Assembly (NCBI GenBank): GCA_017451385.1 | Contig: JAFSPS010000050.1 | Coordinates: forward strand, 1 to 64,000 | Direction of reading: 5' to 3' | Length of the DNA: 64,000 nucleotides | Source of the DNA: Bacteroidales bacterium | GTDB lineage: Bacteria > Bacteroidota > Bacteroidia > Bacteroidales > P3 | Part shown: positions 54,159 through 63,992 of the stretch, piece after piece | Numbering within the stretch: the first letter of the stretch is position 1 | How the letters are laid out: each line of letters opens with the position of its first letter | Program-made: the position numbers and the translations under genes | The notes under the pieces: model-generated | The model's input: the letters and a program-made list of their open reading frames with translations, nothing else | Told to the model about the DNA's origin: nothing | Database searches by the model: none

Positions 54159-54376
54159 TATTTTGTTTGTTTGTCTTTTTATTTCGCTTCAGGCGAGATG
54201 CGGAGCTTTACTATATGATGTGTAATATGCAACATTTTAGAGCTTTTTTGCGTTAATATGTGTAGCTGATTCTTTGTGATGGGTGATTGGGGGGCAGAGG
54301 TCTGTGATGGGTGAGTGAATACTGTTTAATTATTGTTTAATAGCTGAATGAAAACAAAGTAAACGTTATATAAAGG

Positions 54377-55822
54377 ATGAAACATACTGTATTTTTTTCT
54401 TTTGTGCTTTTTATCGCCGTGAGCCTGCTGGCGGTGCATCCTGCTGGCGCACAGAGCAAGAAGGGCAAGGCCACCTACCATATTGCCATAACCATCCCCG
54501 ACTGCAATGATTCCGTGCTGCTGATGGGCAACTACTATGCCGATAAGACGTATGCCATAGATACCGCCAAGCGTGAGAATGGTGGCCGCTATGTGTTCAC
54601 CGACGACGAGCGTGAGCTGCTGCCGGGACTTTACTTCTTCGCCACTCTGACGGGCAAGTATGTGGAGTTTGTCATCTACAACGAGAAGCCTTTTTTCTCG
54701 TTCTCCACGCATGGCGACGACTGGATGGCCAACATGAAGCCGGAGGGGTCGGCAGAGAACAAGGCTTTCTACGACTACCACTCGCTCAGCCGCCGCTACG
54801 GCTCTATGGATAACGCCCCCGACACGAGCGACCATGCTGCCTATAGTGCCTTCATGAGCCGTATCTCAAAGACTATGGACAGCGTGCGCAACGACTTCGT
54901 GAAGCGCAACCCCAAGCGCATGATAAGCCGGATGATGCTTGCCACCAAAGAACCTGATGTGCCGGAGAACGACCCGCTGGGAGTGCCGCTGGAACCTCGC
55001 CAGCGATGGGAGATTTATGTGACGCACTATTTCGACAATATGCCGTTGGAGGACGACTTCCTCGTGCGCACTCCACGTGCCGTGTTCTACGACCGTGTGA
55101 TGAACTACTGCGACAGGGCTATGAATGGTGCCACGCCGGAAATCATCATTCCTTACCTCGACAAGATGCTGGACCGCGCCAAGGCGTCCAAAGAGAATTT
55201 CCACTACCTGCTGCACACTATCACGGAGAAGTATCTGCAGAGCAACATAATGGTGTATGACGAGATATACGTACACCTCATAAAGCGCTATTACGCTGCC
55301 GGCGACGCGTTCTGGATGAGCCCGTCGGACATTGACAAAGAGGTGTCGCGTGCCGAGCGGTGGGAGAACCTGCTCGTGGGACGCGTGGCTCCGGAGCTGG
55401 TGGTATATGACGAGCACGAGCGTCCGGTGTCGCTCCACGCCATGCCGACGGACTATAAGCTGCTCATTTTCTGGTCGCCTACTTGCGGACACTGCCAGAA
55501 GACCATCCCCCTCGTGTATGAGAAATATATGGAGATGCGCAAGAAGTGCAACATCGGCGCTATGGCTATCCTCACTGATTTTGACAACGAGACGACGGAG
55601 AAGTGGAAGGACTTTATCAAAGAGCACGATATGACGCAATGGGGCAACTACAGCGGCGGTGTGGCCAACATAGACTGGCATGAAGTGTATGACGTCACCT
55701 CCACGCCACAAATCTATTTGATAGACAAGAACAACAAAATCCTTGCCAAGAAGATTAACGAGGAGACCTTTGAGAGCATCATGGAGTACCTGCTCAAGGA
55801 GGGCAGCCCGCTGGACAAGTAG
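54377..55822 (+). CDS. thioredoxin-fold exported protein (DUF5106-like)
   Basis: A 481-residue periplasmic protein: signal peptide 1-25 (ends AGAQ), a beta domain (about 30-120, like DUF4369), a helical DUF5106-type middle (about 125-330), and a C-terminal thioredoxin/TlpA domain (about 340-475) with active site CGHC in WSPTCGHCQKTIP and cis-Pro in VTSTPQIYLID. It is likely a thiol-disulphide oxidoreductase of the envelope. The substrate is unknown. It stands alone, with a terminator at 55912-55945. Confidence 0.88.
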   Translation: MKHTVFFSFVLFIAVSLLAVHPAGAQSKKGKATYHIAITIPDCNDSVLLMGNYYADKTYAIDTAKRENGGRYVFTDDERELLPGLYFFATLTGKYVEFVIYNEKPFFSFSTHGDDWMANMKPEGSAENKAFYDYHSLSRRYGSMDNAPDTSDHAAYSAFMSRISKTMDSVRNDFVKRNPKRMISRMMLATKEPDVPENDPLGVPLEPRQRWEIYVTHYFDNMPLEDDFLVRTPRAVFYDRVMNYCDRAMNGATPEIIIPYLDKMLDRAKASKENFHYLLHTITEKYLQSNIMVYDEIYVHLIKRYYAAGDAFWMSPSDIDKEVSRAERWENLLVGRVAPELVVYDEHERPVSLHAMPTDYKLLIFWSPTCGHCQKTIPLVYEKYMEMRKKCNIGAMAILTDFDNETTEKWKDFIKEHDMTQWGNYSGGVANIDWHEVYDVTSTPQIYLIDKNNKILAKKINEETFESIMEYLLKEGSPLDK

Positions 55823-55911
55823 CGTCAGCAACGCTAATAGTACATTCTCGTAACTGGTTACGCGAAAGTTCTTTTGTCTTCAACGCGTATTGCATAGTTG
55901 CTTCAAACCAA

Positions 55912-55945
55912 AGAGGGTGTCTCGGTCTTCTGAGACACCTTTGTC
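55912..55945 (+). terminator. terminator after the thioredoxin-fold gene
   Basis: A perfect 8-bp stem GGTGTCTC/GAGACACC with an 8-nt loop, flanked by AAAGA and TTTGTC. It is 90 bases after the stop. The stretch from here to 56104 has no gene. Confidence 0.65.
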
Positions 55946-56104
55946 TATTAGTATGCGATATGGGCATGCTCAACGTGCCAATAAAAGTATAATATAACAG
56001 GTGTCTTCGCTATCAGGCTTGAGCAGGGGATGAATTGGCGTATCATGGTCACCTCCTCCCCACAAATAACAGATGAAAAAAAATGAGGTGTCAAAAAAAA
56101 ATCC

Positions 56105-56112
56105 TATTTTTG
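56105..56112 (+). promoter_or_regulatory. -7 element of the DUF4160/DUF2442 pair
   Basis: TATTTTTG, only 14 bases before the ATG at 56127, so the message would be almost leaderless. This decides the start of the first gene. Confidence 0.5.
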
Positions 56113-56126
56113 CAAAAAAAACATTT

Positions 56127-56366
56127 ATGCCCGAAGTATTCCGATTTTTTGGATTCTCCTTTTTCTTTTACAGTCGAGAACATGAACCAATACATATTCA
56201 TATAGAAGGTAACAACGGATATGCCAAATACAAATGGAATGGTGAATCGTTCGAACAAGAAACTGCCGTAAATATAAAAGCCGGTGATTTAAAAAATATC
56301 AAGCGAGTAATAGATGAGAATGCCGACTTGATAATAAAAAGATGGGAAGAATATTTTAACAAATGA
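56127..56366 (+). CDS. DUF4160-family protein (toxin-antitoxin-like)
   Basis: A 79-residue protein (MPEVFRFFGFSFFFYSREHE, PIHIHIEGNNGYAKYKWNG, IKRVIDENADLIIKRWEEYF). The REHEPIHIH stretch is the signature of DUF4160, usually paired with a DUF2442 gene as a putative toxin-antitoxin module. The start at 56127 is taken because the -7 box lies just upstream; an ATG at 56073 would lie before the promoter. The partner follows after 6 bases. Confidence 0.82.
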   Translation: MPEVFRFFGFSFFFYSREHEPIHIHIEGNNGYAKYKWNGESFEQETAVNIKAGDLKNIKRVIDENADLIIKRWEEYFNK

Positions 56367-56372
56367 AGAACA

Positions 56373-56780
56373 ATGAAAATAACTGAAATATGGTTTAGTG
56401 GCGATATGATTTGTTGTCGAGACGAGAACGGACAGCAACATATGCAGTCGCTTCTATGGTATCCTCGACTCCTTAGTGCTACGGAAAGCGAAAGGAATGA
56501 CTATACGATTGGTTTTGACGGAATCCATTGGCGTAATTTAGACGAAGATATCAGCTTTGAAAGTTTTGAGTATGAGGATGCTGTTCCATCATCATTTCAG
56601 AGTTTCTTCTTGAGACATAGGGAGATTAACGTTTCTGAGGTTGCAAAGACTATTGGTATTAATGTATCGCTTTTGCGTAACTATATTAACGGAGACAAAA
56701 GACCTTCGCAAGAGCGCATTAATGAGATTCTTTCATACCTACACAGATTGGGGAAAGAGTATAGCGAATGCACGTTTTAA
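56373..56780 (+). CDS. DUF2442 protein with C-terminal helix-turn-helix
   Basis: A 135-residue protein: DUF2442 domain (about 1-75, IWFSGDMICCRDENGQQH, LLWYPRLLSATESERNDYTI, GIHWRNLDEDISFESF) and an XRE-like helix-turn-helix (about 85-130, VSEVAKTIGINVSLLRNYIN). Such an arrangement suggests the antitoxin and self-repressor of the pair. It lies 6 bases after the DUF4160 gene. Confidence 0.82.
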   Translation: MKITEIWFSGDMICCRDENGQQHMQSLLWYPRLLSATESERNDYTIGFDGIHWRNLDEDISFESFEYEDAVPSSFQSFFLRHREINVSEVAKTIGINVSLLRNYINGDKRPSQERINEILSYLHRLGKEYSECTF

Positions 56781-57088
56781 CATTTTCCTAACGGTCTTTA
56801 CGCTCCAAGCCATCACCCCTTGCCGCCAATGTAGGTGTGTTTTTCCTACTTTAGCCACTGCCAGAGACGATAGGTATGAGGTATGGCACACGCCTCACAT
56901 TACTTGTTGGCGAAATATGCGTCGTCAGTTCTCATGAGTTTTCCTTTGTATCGTCAGCGCTTGGCTCGTCATGGGCTCCAATTCTTTCATTCTTACTTAT
57001 CCGCTTATATGTTCGGTGCATAGGCAATACGAGTAATCGGTGGTCGATGAAAGTTCCATGATGTTTTGGCAGGCTATGATATAAAACT
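56781..57088. other. intergenic, nothing recognised
   Basis: About 300 bases between the DUF2442 gene and the hairpin at 57089. Short open frames on both strands lack coding character. Confidence 0.5.
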
Positions 57089-57127
57089 ATTGGTGCCCGA
57101 CAAAAATCAGTTTTGTCGGACACCAAT
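57089..57127 (-). terminator. long hairpin downstream of the efflux operon
   Basis: Arms ATTGGTGCCCGACAAAA and TTTTGTCGGACACCAAT, 17 bases with one mismatch and a 5-base loop. On the minus strand it is followed by AGTTTTAT. It lies 75 bases past the outer-membrane factor stop and may terminate the operon. The shape also fits a palindromic repeat or IS-end fossil. Confidence 0.5.
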
Positions 57128-57201
57128 AATCGCGAATAAGTCGGAGTATCTATTTATTGTTTAGAATACATTGGACTATTCTTCATGATTAGAATGAGAC
57201 G

Positions 57202-58608
57202 CTACTTTGTGCCGCCACCCAGAGCTATGTATAGAGCGATGACAGACTCGGAGGCATCGTACATGTTCATTACTGCGCTAAGCTGCGACTGGAGGAGGGA
57301 CTCCTGAGCCATGAGCACTTCGATGTAGCTTGCCTTTCCGTTGTCCATGAGTTCGTGGGTGCCTTTGTACGCCTCGCGGAGCACCTGTACCTGACGTTGG
57401 TAGTAGTCATGCTTCTCGTTAGCCGTCGTGTAGCCTGCCATAGCCTCGTTGACCTCGTTGCCGGCGTTGATGACCATTTGGACATACTTCTTCTGGAGGT
57501 CTTCCTCGGTGAGCTGAGCAATCTTCTTGTTGGCAATCAGCGTGCCGCGGGCAAAGATGGGCTGCGTGAGCTGTGCTACGGCGTTCAGCAGCAGCTTGCC
57601 GGGGTTGACGATGGCTATGCCGGCGTTGTTGGTCCATCCGACAATGCCGCTGAGCGTTATGTTGGGGTAGAATGCCGCACGAGCCACCTGCGTATTATAG
57701 AAAGCCTCTTCCATGGCATAGTTGGCCATCCGAATGTCAGGACGATTTTCAAGCATCTGGGCGGGGATGCCTACTTGCAGGAAGTTGGCGTTGAAGATGT
57801 TTGATTCCATGCTGCCCTTGGTGTTGGATATGGCTCCACCCAGTTTCTGGCGGTTGATATGCTGGGGCGTAACGGCTAACAGCTTGCATAAAGCGTTCTC
57901 TACGGAACGTATGTTGCGCCGTGTGTCGGCAATCTGGGTCTTTACATTCAGGCAGGAGGCCTCCATCTGGTTGACGGCGGTGCTATAGGCTTTGCCGTTC
58001 TCCCAGAGAGCCTGCTCGGTCTCGAGCGACTTGTTCCATAGGCTGTCGGTCTGAATAAGAATGTCGAGCTGGCTGTCAAGCACCTGAAGCATCAGGTAGT
58101 GCTGTGCGGTGAGTGAGACGAGGTTGGAGCGAATGGCATCCTGTTGCATCTGGGCCTGCATAAGGACAGCATTGGCAGCGCGTTTCTTGTTGGTGATGGA
58201 GCCGAAGGCGTCAATGTCCAATGACATCTGTAGCGGCAGGTTGTAGGTGTAGGAAGCTGCGCTGCCGTCGAAGCTTGAGAGCGCGCCCTGAGGGGCAAAG
58301 CCTAATGCCGGCAGGTATGCCCAGCGTGCTGCTTTCAGTGCTGCCTGGCTCTTCTCCACGGCGATGCGTGCGGAGTTGAGGTCGGTGTTGTTTTCCAACA
58401 CCTGCTCTATAAGCTGCTGAAGCTGCGGGTCGGTAAAAAATTCGCGCCACGACATTTGGGCGATGGTCGTCTCGCCCGAAGCCGCCTTGAGGCTCTCGTC
58501 GGTGCCAAAGACATCGGAGGGCGTCGGCGTGGTCTGCTCATACTTGTGGTATATGCCACAACCTGTAAGCGTGAGGCAGGCGAGGAGTAGAATGATATGT
58601 TTTTTCAT
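57202..58608 (-). CDS. TolC/NodT-type outer-membrane efflux lipoprotein
   Basis: A 468-residue lipoprotein (lipobox LTGC, Cys17) with two OEP repeats (about 60-250 and 265-460): MSWREFFTDPQLQQLIEQVL, NNTDLNSARIAVEKSQAALK, RPDIRMANYAMEEAFYNTQV and a final Ala/Gln-rich helix. It forms the outer-membrane channel of the tripartite RND pump encoded upstream. It is last in the minus-strand operon, 256 bases after the permease. Confidence 0.93.
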   Translation of the reverse strand: MKKHIILLLACLTLTGCGIYHKYEQTTPTPSDVFGTDESLKAASGETTIAQMSWREFFTDPQLQQLIEQVLENNTDLNSARIAVEKSQAALKAARWAYLPALGFAPQGALSSFDGSAASYTYNLPLQMSLDIDAFGSITNKKRAANAVLMQAQMQQDAIRSNLVSLTAQHYLMLQVLDSQLDILIQTDSLWNKSLETEQALWENGKAYSTAVNQMEASCLNVKTQIADTRRNIRSVENALCKLLAVTPQHINRQKLGGAISNTKGSMESNIFNANFLQVGIPAQMLENRPDIRMANYAMEEAFYNTQVARAAFYPNITLSGIVGWTNNAGIAIVNPGKLLLNAVAQLTQPIFARGTLIANKKIAQLTEEDLQKKYVQMVINAGNEVNEAMAGYTTANEKHDYYQRQVQVLREAYKGTHELMDNGKASYIEVLMAQESLLQSQLSAVMNMYDASESVIALYIALGGGTK

Positions 58609-58864
58609 TATTTGTTCAAATTAAATCACTACTATGTATGTTTATCTCATTACTATATCTGCAAGCCGCGAAGGTGCGGATATGTCATTGACAGAGACTG
58701 CTAAAGCTATGAGCAAGGGGTTGAACGAACAAGAGTACAATCATACCGCACATCGAGGTGCACTTCCGATGATGCGGCGAGGCCGTAAGGCATCAGCGTC
58801 GTCGTCTGCTTGGTGCTGAGTGCAGGTATGATTGTACTTGTCATTGTTGTTCTCTTTTTACCTT

Positions 58865-61800
58865 TTACTTGGATGGCTCAACGGCAACTTCGTCCGTCTT
58901 TTTCTCCCCTTGGAAACGCTCATGCAGGTTCTGGAATATGATGAAGAATGTCGGGACTACAAAGAGCAGGGCTATGGTGCCGATGCTCATGCCGCCGATG
59001 ACGCCCAACGCCAGTGCGCGGTTGCCGTTGGCACCGGCACCGCCTTCGATGACGAGAGGAATCATACCGATAATCATCGTAGCCACCGTCATCAGGATGG
59101 GGCGCAGACGCTCCTTGCAGGCTGCCACGGCGGCGTCATAGATGGTCATGCCCTGCGCGCGGCGTTCGGAGGCAAACTCGGTAATGAGGATGGCCGTCTT
59201 TGCCAGCAGACCTATCAGCATGATAACACCTGTCTGTAAATAGATATTGTTGTCCATGCCGGGGAAGCCCATCGTGTATCCGATATAAGCGAAGACGAAG
59301 GCACCCATCAGTCCAAACGGCACGCTGAAGAGCACTGCCAAAGGTGTGAACCACGAGTTGTAGAGAGAGGCAAGGATGAGGTAAATCAGGATGACGCAGA
59401 TGATGTAGATAAGTGCTGTGGAGTTGGAGTTGGCAGCCTCTTCGAGCTCGCGCGACATACCGCTATATTCGAATGTGGCTGTGGATGGCATTTCCTCCTT
59501 GAATACCTCGGCGATGGCTTTGTGGGCGTCGCCTTCGGTGTAGCCGCTACCTGTTTCGATATAGCAGGTGATGCTTTGGAACAAGTTGAAATGTTCGATG
59601 TTGGCGGGGCCGACAATCTCTTTCAGCGATACGAACTCGGAGATGGGAGCCATCCTGCCGTTGCCTACTTGGACAAAGATATTGTTCAGTGACGACGGGT
59701 CAAGGCGATACTCCGGAGAGGCTGCCGCCATGATGCGATACACCTTACCGTATTGGTTGAAGTTGCCTATGTAGGCACCACCGCAGAAGATGCCGAGCGT
59801 GTTGAGTACTTCGGCAGGCGAGACGCCGGCACGCTCGCACTGGCTGGCATCGACATCAACCTGATATTTGGGGAAACGCTCGGAGTATGTGGACATGGCG
59901 GAAGCCACTTCAGGACGTTCAGACAGCTTTGCGAGGAAGTGCTCTGTCTGTTTGGCAAATTCGGATAGGTTGCCGTCGGTGGGGTCCTCCACCACCAAGC
60001 TGATGCTGTTGCTCGTACCGTAGCCAGGGATTTGAGGCATCTCGAAGGGCATGACCGTCACATCCTTTATATCCTGACAGTCGTAGTAGAAACGAGCCAT
60101 GGCGAGAATCAGCTGATGGTTCATGCCGGGGCGTTCATCCCAATTCTTGAGACGGACAACCAGTGTGGCAAAGTTGGAACCGGCACCCGAGTACATGCCG
60201 TAGCCGCAGCTGACGGCATAGCTCTCTAACTCTGGAATCTTCTTGACTTTCTCCTCCACCTGTTTCACGAGTTCGCGAGTCTGTTCAAGCGTAGTACCTT
60301 CTGGCGAGCTCAATTCTGCCAAGAATACGCCTTGGTCCTCCTGCGGCACGAGTCCTGACGGCAGGCTCTTCATGAAGAAGACAAGGAGCAGAGCGGTGAC
60401 GAGCAGAAGGCTCCAAGCGATGATGGGACGCTTGATGAATTTCTGGACGCTCTTGCTGTATTTGTTGTAGATAGCGTTGTAGCTGACGGTATAGGCTTTC
60501 TTAGTGTAGTAGGTGATGCCTTTGCCTTCTTTCTTGCCTTCGGTGACGCGCATCATTATGGCGCAGAGTGCGGGGCAGAGCGTCAGGGCCGAGACACACG
60601 AGAGGCCGACAGCCGAGGCAATCGTGATGCCGAACTGTGTGAAGAAAGTGCCTGAGGTGCCTGGCATGAATGTCACGGGGATAAACACTGCCATGAATAC
60701 CAAGGTACAGGATACAACGGCTACCGACACCTCGCTCATGGCTTGGCGTGTGGCCTCGCGGGCATCGCTGATGCCATTTTCCATCTTCGCCATGACGGCT
60801 TCAACAACGACAATGGCATCGTCCACCACCGTACCGATAGCCAGCACAAGGGCGAAGAGCGTCAATATGTTGAGCGAGAAGCCTGCCAGCTTGACGATGG
60901 CAAATGTGCCTAAAAGTGAAACGATAATGGATATGGAGGGGATGATGGTGGCCTTGAAGTTCTGCAAGAAGAAGAACACCACGAGCACCACGAGGATGAT
61001 GGCTATGATAAGCGTCTCGACTACGTTGTGGATGGCGGCGAAGAGGAAGTCGTCGCTGGTCATCATGGTGACGAACTCCAGACCGGCAGGCATCGATTCC
61101 TTCAGCTCGGCAAAAGTCTTGTTGATGCTGGCGTTCACTTCCGTGGCGTTGGCACCTGGGGCTTGAAAGACCATGAAGAGTGCGCCCGGCTTCTCTTGTA
61201 TGCTTGAAGTGAAGTTATAGCTCATGGCACCAATCTTCACCTCTGCCACATCGCTCAGGTGCAGCATACCGCCGCCGCTGGTGCGAAGCACTATGTCGTT
61301 AAACTCCTCGACGGTTTTCAGCGTACCCTTGTACTGCATAGAGTATTGGTAGGAGTTGCTCGAATGTTCGCCCAAGGAGCCTACGGCAGAGACAAAGCTT
61401 TGTCCGCCGATGGCGGCGAAGATGTCGTTGGGGGTCAGCCCGTACTGCGCCATCACGTCGGGCTTCAGCCAGATACGCAGAGCGTAGGTGTTGCCAAGGC
61501 TCTGCACATTACCTACGCCGGAGATACGCATCAGACGCGGTTTGACATTTATATCTACATAGTTAGATACGAAATCTTCATCGTATTTGCCATCGACACT
61601 CCGTACGGCAAAAATCTGCAAGATGTTGTTCTGACGTTTCTCAACCGTAACGCCAATCTTGTTGACATCGGCAGGCAGCAGAGCCTGAGCGCGTGTCACG
61701 CGGTTCTGCACGTTGACCGCCGCCAGGTCTGGGTCGGTGCCCTGTTTGAAATAGACATTTATTTCTACATCGCCGTTTGACGAGGCTTTGGAGGTCATAT

Positions 61801-62032
61801 AGGTCATGTCGGTAACACCGTTGATGGCCTCTTCGAGAGGCTGGACGACCGCCTTCATTACCGTATTCTCGTCAGCACCGGAATAGCTTGTCACGATGGA
61901 TACCGTAGGTGGCGCAATATCGGGATATTGCTCTACGGGGAGTGTGGACATGGAGATATATCCCACCAGAGCAATCACAATAGAGATGGCGCACGCCATC
62001 ACATATTTGTTGATAAATATGTTTTTCTTCAT
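58865..62032 (-). CDS. RND multidrug efflux permease (AcrB-like, HAE1)
   Basis: A 1055-residue inner-membrane pump of normal AcrB length, with 12 membrane helices and two large periplasmic loops. Seen: FINKYVMACAISIVIALVGY at the N-terminus, LPVEQYPDIAPPTVSI, the proton-relay Asp-Asp in TM4 (VDDAIVVVEAVMAKMENG), and GLVPQEDQGVFLAELSSPEG in the second half. It exports drugs, bile salts or similar compounds using the proton gradient. The substrate cannot be read. It starts 42 bases after the adaptor. Confidence 0.95.
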   Translation of the reverse strand: MKKNIFINKYVMACAISIVIALVGYISMSTLPVEQYPDIAPPTVSIVTSYSGADENTVMKAVVQPLEEAINGVTDMTYMTSKASSNGDVEINVYFKQGTDPDLAAVNVQNRVTRAQALLPADVNKIGVTVEKRQNNILQIFAVRSVDGKYDEDFVSNYVDINVKPRLMRISGVGNVQSLGNTYALRIWLKPDVMAQYGLTPNDIFAAIGGQSFVSAVGSLGEHSSNSYQYSMQYKGTLKTVEEFNDIVLRTSGGGMLHLSDVAEVKIGAMSYNFTSSIQEKPGALFMVFQAPGANATEVNASINKTFAELKESMPAGLEFVTMMTSDDFLFAAIHNVVETLIIAIILVVLVVFFFLQNFKATIIPSISIIVSLLGTFAIVKLAGFSLNILTLFALVLAIGTVVDDAIVVVEAVMAKMENGISDAREATRQAMSEVSVAVVSCTLVFMAVFIPVTFMPGTSGTFFTQFGITIASAVGLSCVSALTLCPALCAIMMRVTEGKKEGKGITYYTKKAYTVSYNAIYNKYSKSVQKFIKRPIIAWSLLLVTALLLVFFMKSLPSGLVPQEDQGVFLAELSSPEGTTLEQTRELVKQVEEKVKKIPELESYAVSCGYGMYSGAGSNFATLVVRLKNWDERPGMNHQLILAMARFYYDCQDIKDVTVMPFEMPQIPGYGTSNSISLVVEDPTDGNLSEFAKQTEHFLAKLSERPEVASAMSTYSERFPKYQVDVDASQCERAGVSPAEVLNTLGIFCGGAYIGNFNQYGKVYRIMAAASPEYRLDPSSLNNIFVQVGNGRMAPISEFVSLKEIVGPANIEHFNLFQSITCYIETGSGYTEGDAHKAIAEVFKEEMPSTATFEYSGMSRELEEAANSNSTALIYIICVILIYLILASLYNSWFTPLAVLFSVPFGLMGAFVFAYIGYTMGFPGMDNNIYLQTGVIMLIGLLAKTAILITEFASERRAQGMTIYDAAVAACKERLRPILMTVATMIIGMIPLVIEGGAGANGNRALALGVIGGMSIGTIALLFVVPTFFIIFQNLHERFQGEKKTDEVAVEPSK

Positions 62033-62074
62033 AATGCAAAAATAGTATATATGCTTGCTTTAGTAAGAAATAAT

Positions 62075-63196
62075 TTACTTTTCGCTTACCTCAGGGAAGA
62101 GCACTCGCTGTCCTTCGGTCACGTTGTTGGCTCCTGTGGTCACAATTCTGTCGCCGACATTCAGTCCGCTGGTGATGATGAAGTCCTTGCCGTTGCCGGT
62201 ATCTTCCGTTGTCACGTCAACAGCGGTAGCCGTGCTGTCGGCCGTTACCTTATATACGAGCGACTTGTCTTGCAGACGTACCACGGCGTTCTGCGGGATG
62301 ACTATCACGTCTTTCTCTTCAAAAGGCATGACCACGGTGCCTTGTATGCCAGAATAGAGATGTCCTTCGGGGTTGGGGAACGATACCTTGCTGGTTAGCG
62401 AGCCGGTGGACGAGTTCACCACGCCGGTGATGCTGACGACACGTCCTTTGTGGGGATATTCCGTACCGTTCTTCATAACAAATGTTGCTGCGGGCAGGCT
62501 GGCTATGTACTTCTTCACCTCGGAAGCCTTCATGCCTTCCTGCACCATGGCTTCCACGAGGGCCTCCGTCACTGAGAACTCGGCATACATCGTCGTATTG
62601 CCGCTCAGCATGGTAAGCTCTGTCAGCGGGGACACTTGGTCGCCCGTGCGCACGGGTATCTCACCGATGACGCCTGACACCGAGGCGGTGATGGTGCAGA
62701 AACCGAGGTTAATCTTTGCACGATTTACTACTGCTTGAGCCTGAGCTACCGCTGCTTGAGCCTGTTTGTAAGCGTTCTCTGAGTTGCTCAGCATGTAGTT
62801 GCTGACGATATTCTTGTCAAAGAGATTCTTATTTGACTCATATTCCAGTTTGGCGGAGTTCTCCTGAGCCTGAGCGGCTTGCAGGTTGGCCTGAGCGGCC
62901 TCCAGTTCCAGCTGGGCGTTGCGGGAGTCGATGATGAAGAGCGTCTCGCCTGCCTTCACCTGCTGACCTTCGGACACGCAGATTTTCATCAGCTGACCGC
63001 TGATTTGCGGCGTAACCGTAACATCGTTTTGGCCGGTCATTCTGGCACTGAACTTGTATGGCAGTTCAATGTCGGTCTTTGCTATAGTCATTGTCTCATA
63101 CGACGACTGAGTCTCCTTTGGCATATCAATGTTGCATGCCGTAAGCACGGCGAAAACACCGAGCATCAAAGTGCATCTGATAAGTTTTCTTTTCAT
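62075..63196 (-). CDS. RND periplasmic adaptor subunit (AcrA-like lipoprotein)
   Basis: A 373-residue lipoprotein (lipobox LTAC, Cys21). Split biotinyl-lipoyl halves (ISGQLMKICVSEGQQVKAGE and FCTITASVSGVIGEIPVRTG), an alpha-hairpin (about 95-160), a beta-barrel and a membrane-proximal domain are visible. It bridges the permease and the outer-membrane factor. It is 73 bases downstream of the OmpH-like gene, and that gap holds a hairpin TCTCCC/GGGAGA. Confidence 0.95.
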   Translation of the reverse strand: MKRKLIRCTLMLGVFAVLTACNIDMPKETQSSYETMTIAKTDIELPYKFSARMTGQNDVTVTPQISGQLMKICVSEGQQVKAGETLFIIDSRNAQLELEAAQANLQAAQAQENSAKLEYESNKNLFDKNIVSNYMLSNSENAYKQAQAAVAQAQAVVNRAKINLGFCTITASVSGVIGEIPVRTGDQVSPLTELTMLSGNTTMYAEFSVTEALVEAMVQEGMKASEVKKYIASLPAATFVMKNGTEYPHKGRVVSITGVVNSSTGSLTSKVSFPNPEGHLYSGIQGTVVMPFEEKDVIVIPQNAVVRLQDKSLVYKVTADSTATAVDVTTEDTGNGKDFIITSGLNVGDRIVTTGANNVTEGQRVLFPEVSEK

Positions 63197-63269
63197 GATG
63201 ATTTATGTTTAGTCTCCCCCTGTTGTATATCATTTTAGATATGGGAGATTGGTTATGTTGCGATGATGT

Positions 63270-63992
63270 TTATTTCTTTTCGGTTTCGTTGTTTTTTTTC
63301 AGAGATTTGTATTCCTCGTTGAGCCCATTGACAATCTCTTCGGTGATGTCCATAGCTTCGTTGCCATAGAGGATGAGAGGCAGCTCCTTGCCGGTCTTGG
63401 CAAGGATGAGGTCAAACTGTTGGTTGGCGGCGTTGTATTCGCGGATGAAGGCATAGACGGCATTAAGCATCTTCTCGTTCTCCGTGGCGTGACGCTCTGC
63501 CACCTGAGCGGCATACTCCTGTTCGAGGCTCGACAGTTTCTCGGCGCGCTGGTTGATTTCGCCTTCGCGTTTCTTGAGGTCTGCCTCTTTGGCTTGCTGC
63601 TGCGAGAGGGTCAGCTGGTCGCCGGTCTTGAGGTAGTTCTGGTATTCGTCCTGCAGGGCTTTAGCATCGTTCTGCAGTTTCTGCATCTGCTGTTTGAGGC
63701 TGTTCTCTTTGCCGTTCTTGTAGGCGTTGAGGTCTTTCTCAAGGTCTTTGATGTAGGTGTAGTTGGCGTTGAGGCTATCAACGTTGACGTAGGCTATCTT
63801 CAGCACGCCGTCCTCTTTGACCATGGCGGGCTTGGCATCGGGGTTGCTGAGGGAGCGTGTGCCTACGCCGGCGAAGTGGAAGATGTAGAGCAACACTACG
63901 GCTACGAGTAGCACGATGTTGCATATTATCAAGACTTTTTTACTGTTGTCTGTCTTGATGGTTCCGTTGGTGGTGAGTTCGTCGTTTTCCAT
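63270..63992 (-). CDS. OmpH/Skp-like protein with membrane anchor
   Basis: A 240-residue protein: a short cytoplasmic start, one membrane helix (about 19-40) instead of a cleaved signal, then the OmpH-type start of the fold (LKIAYVNVDSLNANYTYIKD), a long coiled coil (about 80-180) and the typical end (YNAANQQFDLILAKTGKELP, YGNEAMDITEEIVNGLNEEY). Skp relatives hold outer-membrane proteins in the periplasm. Here it is tethered to the inner membrane. It lies upstream of the efflux genes on the same strand and may be the first gene of that operon. The ATG lies eight bases from the window edge; its promoter is outside. Confidence 0.85.
   Translation of the reverse strand: MENDELTTNGTIKTDNSKKVLIICNIVLLVAVVLLYIFHFAGVGTRSLSNPDAKPAMVKEDGVLKIAYVNVDSLNANYTYIKDLEKDLNAYKNGKENSLKQQMQKLQNDAKALQDEYQNYLKTGDQLTLSQQQAKEADLKKREGEINQRAEKLSSLEQEYAAQVAERHATENEKMLNAVYAFIREYNAANQQFDLILAKTGKELPLILYGNEAMDITEEIVNGLNEEYKSLKKNNETEKK

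Noticed and set aside
54276..54314. Direct repeat GTGATGGGTGA as an operator pair for the thioredoxin-fold gene
   Set aside because: The copies are not symmetric, are 28 bases apart and lie in simple GT-rich sequence without a promoter box nearby.
58634..58819. Plus-strand 61-codon ORF between the efflux permease and outer-membrane factor genes
   Set aside because: It lies in the spacer of a minus-strand operon, has no promoter and no recognisable features.
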